From contig CAJBQQ010000196.1 in assembly GCA_903957805.1 (NCBI GenBank), forward strand, positions 1 through 7,226: a stretch of 7,226 nucleotides of DNA, given 5' to 3'. The notes beneath the pieces are model-generated. The model saw only the letters and a list, made by a program, of their open reading frames with translations. It did no database searches and was not told where the DNA came from. Of this stretch, positions 5,449 to 7,226 are shown one piece after another. Source of the DNA: an uncultured Pseudomonadota bacterium (GTDB lineage: Bacteria; Pseudomonadota; Gammaproteobacteria; Burkholderiales; Nitrosomonadaceae). Each line of letters opens with the position of its first letter. The stretch's first letter is position 1. The translations under genes and the position numbers were made by a program.

Positions 5449-6750
5449 ATGGAGCAGAAACGAATAGCGACCCTTGACCTCGGCAATGGTAGTCCCCCAC
5501 TTGAGTTCCCAGTCATGTCTGGCAGCATGGGACCTGAGGTGGTGGATATCCGCAGCCTGCACGCTAGGAGCGGGGTATTCACTTATGATCCCGGTTATTT
5601 TTCTACCGCTAGCTGTAATTCAAAAATAACTTTTATCGATGGTGATGCGGGTGTGCTGCTTTATCGCGGTTACCCGATCGAACAACTAGCGAGACAATGC
5701 GATTTTATGGAGGTGTGTTATCTGCTAATAAATGGTGAGCTGCCTACCAGTGATCAGAAGTCTTCTTTCGATCACACCATCAAGGAGCACACGATGGTGC
5801 ATGAGCAGTTGGCACGTTTCTATACTGGCTTTCGCCGTGATGCTCATCCGATGGCGGTGATGGTGGGAGTGGTTGGGGCGTTGTCTGCTTTTTATCATGA
5901 TGCAATGGATATTTCAGATGCCACACAGCGAGAAATATCGGCTTTCCGGTTAGTTGCAAAATTGCCAACCATTACTGCAATGACTTACAAGTACAACATT
6001 GGTCAGCCTTTTATCTATCCGCGTAATGATCTCAACTACGCAGAAAATTTCCTTCACATGATGTTTGCCACTCCGGCTGAGAAATATAAGTCCAACCCGG
6101 TATTGGCTCGTGCACTAGATCGTATATTAATCTTACATGCCGACCACGAGCAGAATGCCTCCACCTCCACCGTGAGGCTATCCGGATCCAGTGGTGCCAA
6201 CCCATTTGCCTGTATTTCTGCAGGTATCGCTTGCCTGTGGGGACCGGCACATGGTGGAGCGAATGAGGCCTGCCTTAATATGCTGGAAGAGATTGGGGAC
6301 GTTTCCAGAATCGGTGAATATATCAAACGTTCCAAAGACAAGAATGACAGCTTTAAGTTAATGGGTTTCGGTCACCGGGTATATAAGAATTTTGATCCCC
6401 GTGCGAAGCTGATGCGTGAGACCTGCCATGAAGTATTAAATGAGCTGGGGTTGCAGAATGATCCCCTCTTTAAGTTGGCGTTGGAGCTAGAGAAAATTGC
6501 ACTGGAGGATGAATACTTCATTTCTAAGAGGCTTTATCCGAATGTCGATTTCTATTCCGGCATCGTGCAACGTGCATTGGGAATTCCTGTCTCCATGTTT
6601 ACGGCGATATTCGCCATGGCTCGCACTGTCGGGTGGATCGCCCAATGGAGCGAAATGATTTCAGATCCGGAGTATAAGATAGGCCGTCCACGCCAACTTT
6701 ATACCGGTGCGGCTCCGCGAGATGTGGCGCCGATTGCGTTACGCAAGTAA
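5449..6750 (+). CDS. gltA: citrate synthase, type II (GltA)
   Basis: Condenses acetyl-CoA with oxaloacetate to citrate, the entry step of the TCA cycle, in the cytoplasm. The 433-aa product aligns along its length with the 427-aa E. coli hexameric type II enzyme. Active-site residues are H233 and N236 in ADHEQN, H268 in GPAHGGANE, H309 and R310 in GFGHRVYK, R318 in FDPRAK, D367 in VDFYSG, R392 in MARTVGW and R413/R415 in GRPRQLYTG. The N-terminal domain with STASCNSKITFIDGD (52-66) is typical of the group. The E. coli cysteine 206 (STPCE), near the NADH site, is alanine here (A210 in ATPAE). The start at 5449 is set by GGAG 6 nt upstream; ATG 5437 would add four residues. It follows sdhE after 45 nt and precedes sucA by 16 nt. 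PrpC is an alternative for this fold, but the strong match to GltA and the location argue against it. Confidence 0.97.
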   Translation: MEQKRIATLDLGNGSPPLEFPVMSGSMGPEVVDIRSLHARSGVFTYDPGYFSTASCNSKITFIDGDAGVLLYRGYPIEQLARQCDFMEVCYLLINGELPTSDQKSSFDHTIKEHTMVHEQLARFYTGFRRDAHPMAVMVGVVGALSAFYHDAMDISDATQREISAFRLVAKLPTITAMTYKYNIGQPFIYPRNDLNYAENFLHMMFATPAEKYKSNPVLARALDRILILHADHEQNASTSTVRLSGSSGANPFACISAGIACLWGPAHGGANEACLNMLEEIGDVSRIGEYIKRSKDKNDSFKLMGFGHRVYKNFDPRAKLMRETCHEVLNELGLQNDPLFKLALELEKIALEDEYFISKRLYPNVDFYSGIVQRALGIPVSMFTAIFAMARTVGWIAQWSEMISDPEYKIGRPRQLYTGAAPRDVAPIALRK

Positions 6751-6766
6751 TCTGATTCTGTAAAAA

Positions 6767-7226
6767 ATGAACGCAGCGAGTATCAGGCAGTTGATCGAGA
6801 GTTCCATATTGTTTGGCACTAATGCGCCATTCATTGAGGAGCTTTATGAGGATTATCTAAAAAACCCATCCTTGGTCTTGCCCGAGTGGTGCAGCTATTT
6901 TGATGAATTACAGAAAGCAGTTGGGAAAACAGCTCAGGATGTCTCGCATGGCCCGGTACTAGCATCATTCGTGCGGTTGATGGAGGATGGAACATCCGGC
7001 GATGGCAGGAATGTTGTTCAAGACGCCGCTCCTGCATTAGCGTCAGAACGTAAGCAGGTCTCGGTTCTTCAGATCATCAATGCGCACCGTTTTCTTGGTG
7101 TGCGTCAAGCCAATCTTGATCCGCTTAAGCTTCAAGAAAAATCCTATATCCAGGAACTTGATCCATCCTATTATGGGTTAACTGAAGAGGATCTCGATAC
7201 AGTCTTCGACACGGGTTCACTCGTTG
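6767..7226 (+). CDS. sucA: 2-oxoglutarate dehydrogenase E1 component (SucA/OdhA), 5' part
   Basis: Start of the thiamine diphosphate-dependent E1 subunit that decarboxylates 2-oxoglutarate to feed succinyl-CoA formation. Only 153 codons of an expected 930-960 are in the window, and the frame is open to the right edge. Residues 7-50 match the N-terminal helical domain that binds the E2 core (LFGTNAPFIEELYEDYL, then PEWCSYFDEL). A low-complexity linker follows, then VSVLQIINAHRFLGVRQANLDPL (98-120), the conserved beginning of the main domain. The catalytic thiamine-binding region is not covered. The ATG at 6767 gives the usual N-terminal length. Upstream is only TCTGATTCTGTAAAAA, without a clear Shine-Dalgarno sequence, so reinitiation after gltA, 16 nt away, may matter (inference). 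sucB and lpd would be expected next. Confidence 0.93.
   Translation, partial: MNAASIRQLIESSILFGTNAPFIEELYEDYLKNPSLVLPEWCSYFDELQKAVGKTAQDVSHGPVLASFVRLMEDGTSGDGRNVVQDAAPALASERKQVSVLQIINAHRFLGVRQANLDPLKLQEKSYIQELDPSYYGLTEEDLDTVFDTGSLV

Noticed and set aside
6831..7037. Open frame of 68 codons on the minus strand
   Set aside because: It is antisense to the conserved N-terminal part of sucA and resembles no family.

Overview
This window is a block of central carbon metabolism genes from a bacterium, most likely a betaproteobacterium. The supporting evidence is the gene order sdhCDAB-sdhE-gltA-sucA, the class of malate dehydrogenase, and proteins that align closely to Escherichia coli counterparts without being enteric. 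Base composition is roughly half G+C. A moderate-GC member of the Nitrosomonadales or a relative is plausible, but that placement is inference and I cannot name a genus.

Left arm, minus strand. A malate dehydrogenase gene (mdh, 809-1792) is followed after 82 nt by prpB (methylisocitrate lyase), whose 3' end runs off the left edge at base 1. A near-consensus sigma-70 promoter (TTGACA, 17 nt, TATAGT) precedes mdh and fixes its start codon. Between mdh and prpB I see no hairpin terminator, so the two are probably co-transcribed.

Right arm, plus strand. The run is sdhC, sdhD, sdhA, sdhB, sdhE, gltA and the start of sucA. Spacing is very tight: sdhC/sdhD overlap by 7 nt, sdhD/sdhA are 1 nt apart, sdhA/sdhB 8 nt, sdhB/sdhE overlap by 4 nt, sdhE/gltA are 45 nt apart and gltA/sucA 16 nt. 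This reads as one operon that continues rightwards, presumably into sucB and lpd. The 196 nt between mdh and sdhC is the divergent control region. I see no convincing sigma-70 promoter on the sdh side of it.

How the genes work together. GltA makes citrate from oxaloacetate and acetyl-CoA. SucA is the E1 subunit of the 2-oxoglutarate dehydrogenase complex. SdhABCD oxidises succinate and reduces quinone, with SdhE helping to flavinylate SdhA. Mdh regenerates oxaloacetate. PrpB is the last step of the methylcitrate cycle and releases pyruvate plus succinate, so it feeds succinate dehydrogenase.

All recognisable catalytic and cofactor residues are intact. I found no mobile element, CRISPR array, RNA gene or clear novel system. 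The points that deserve a second look are small: the ambiguous 5' end of sdhC with a possible one-base indel, the odd leader of prpB, the loss of a known regulatory cysteine in GltA, and an apparent excess of the hexamer GCTAGC.
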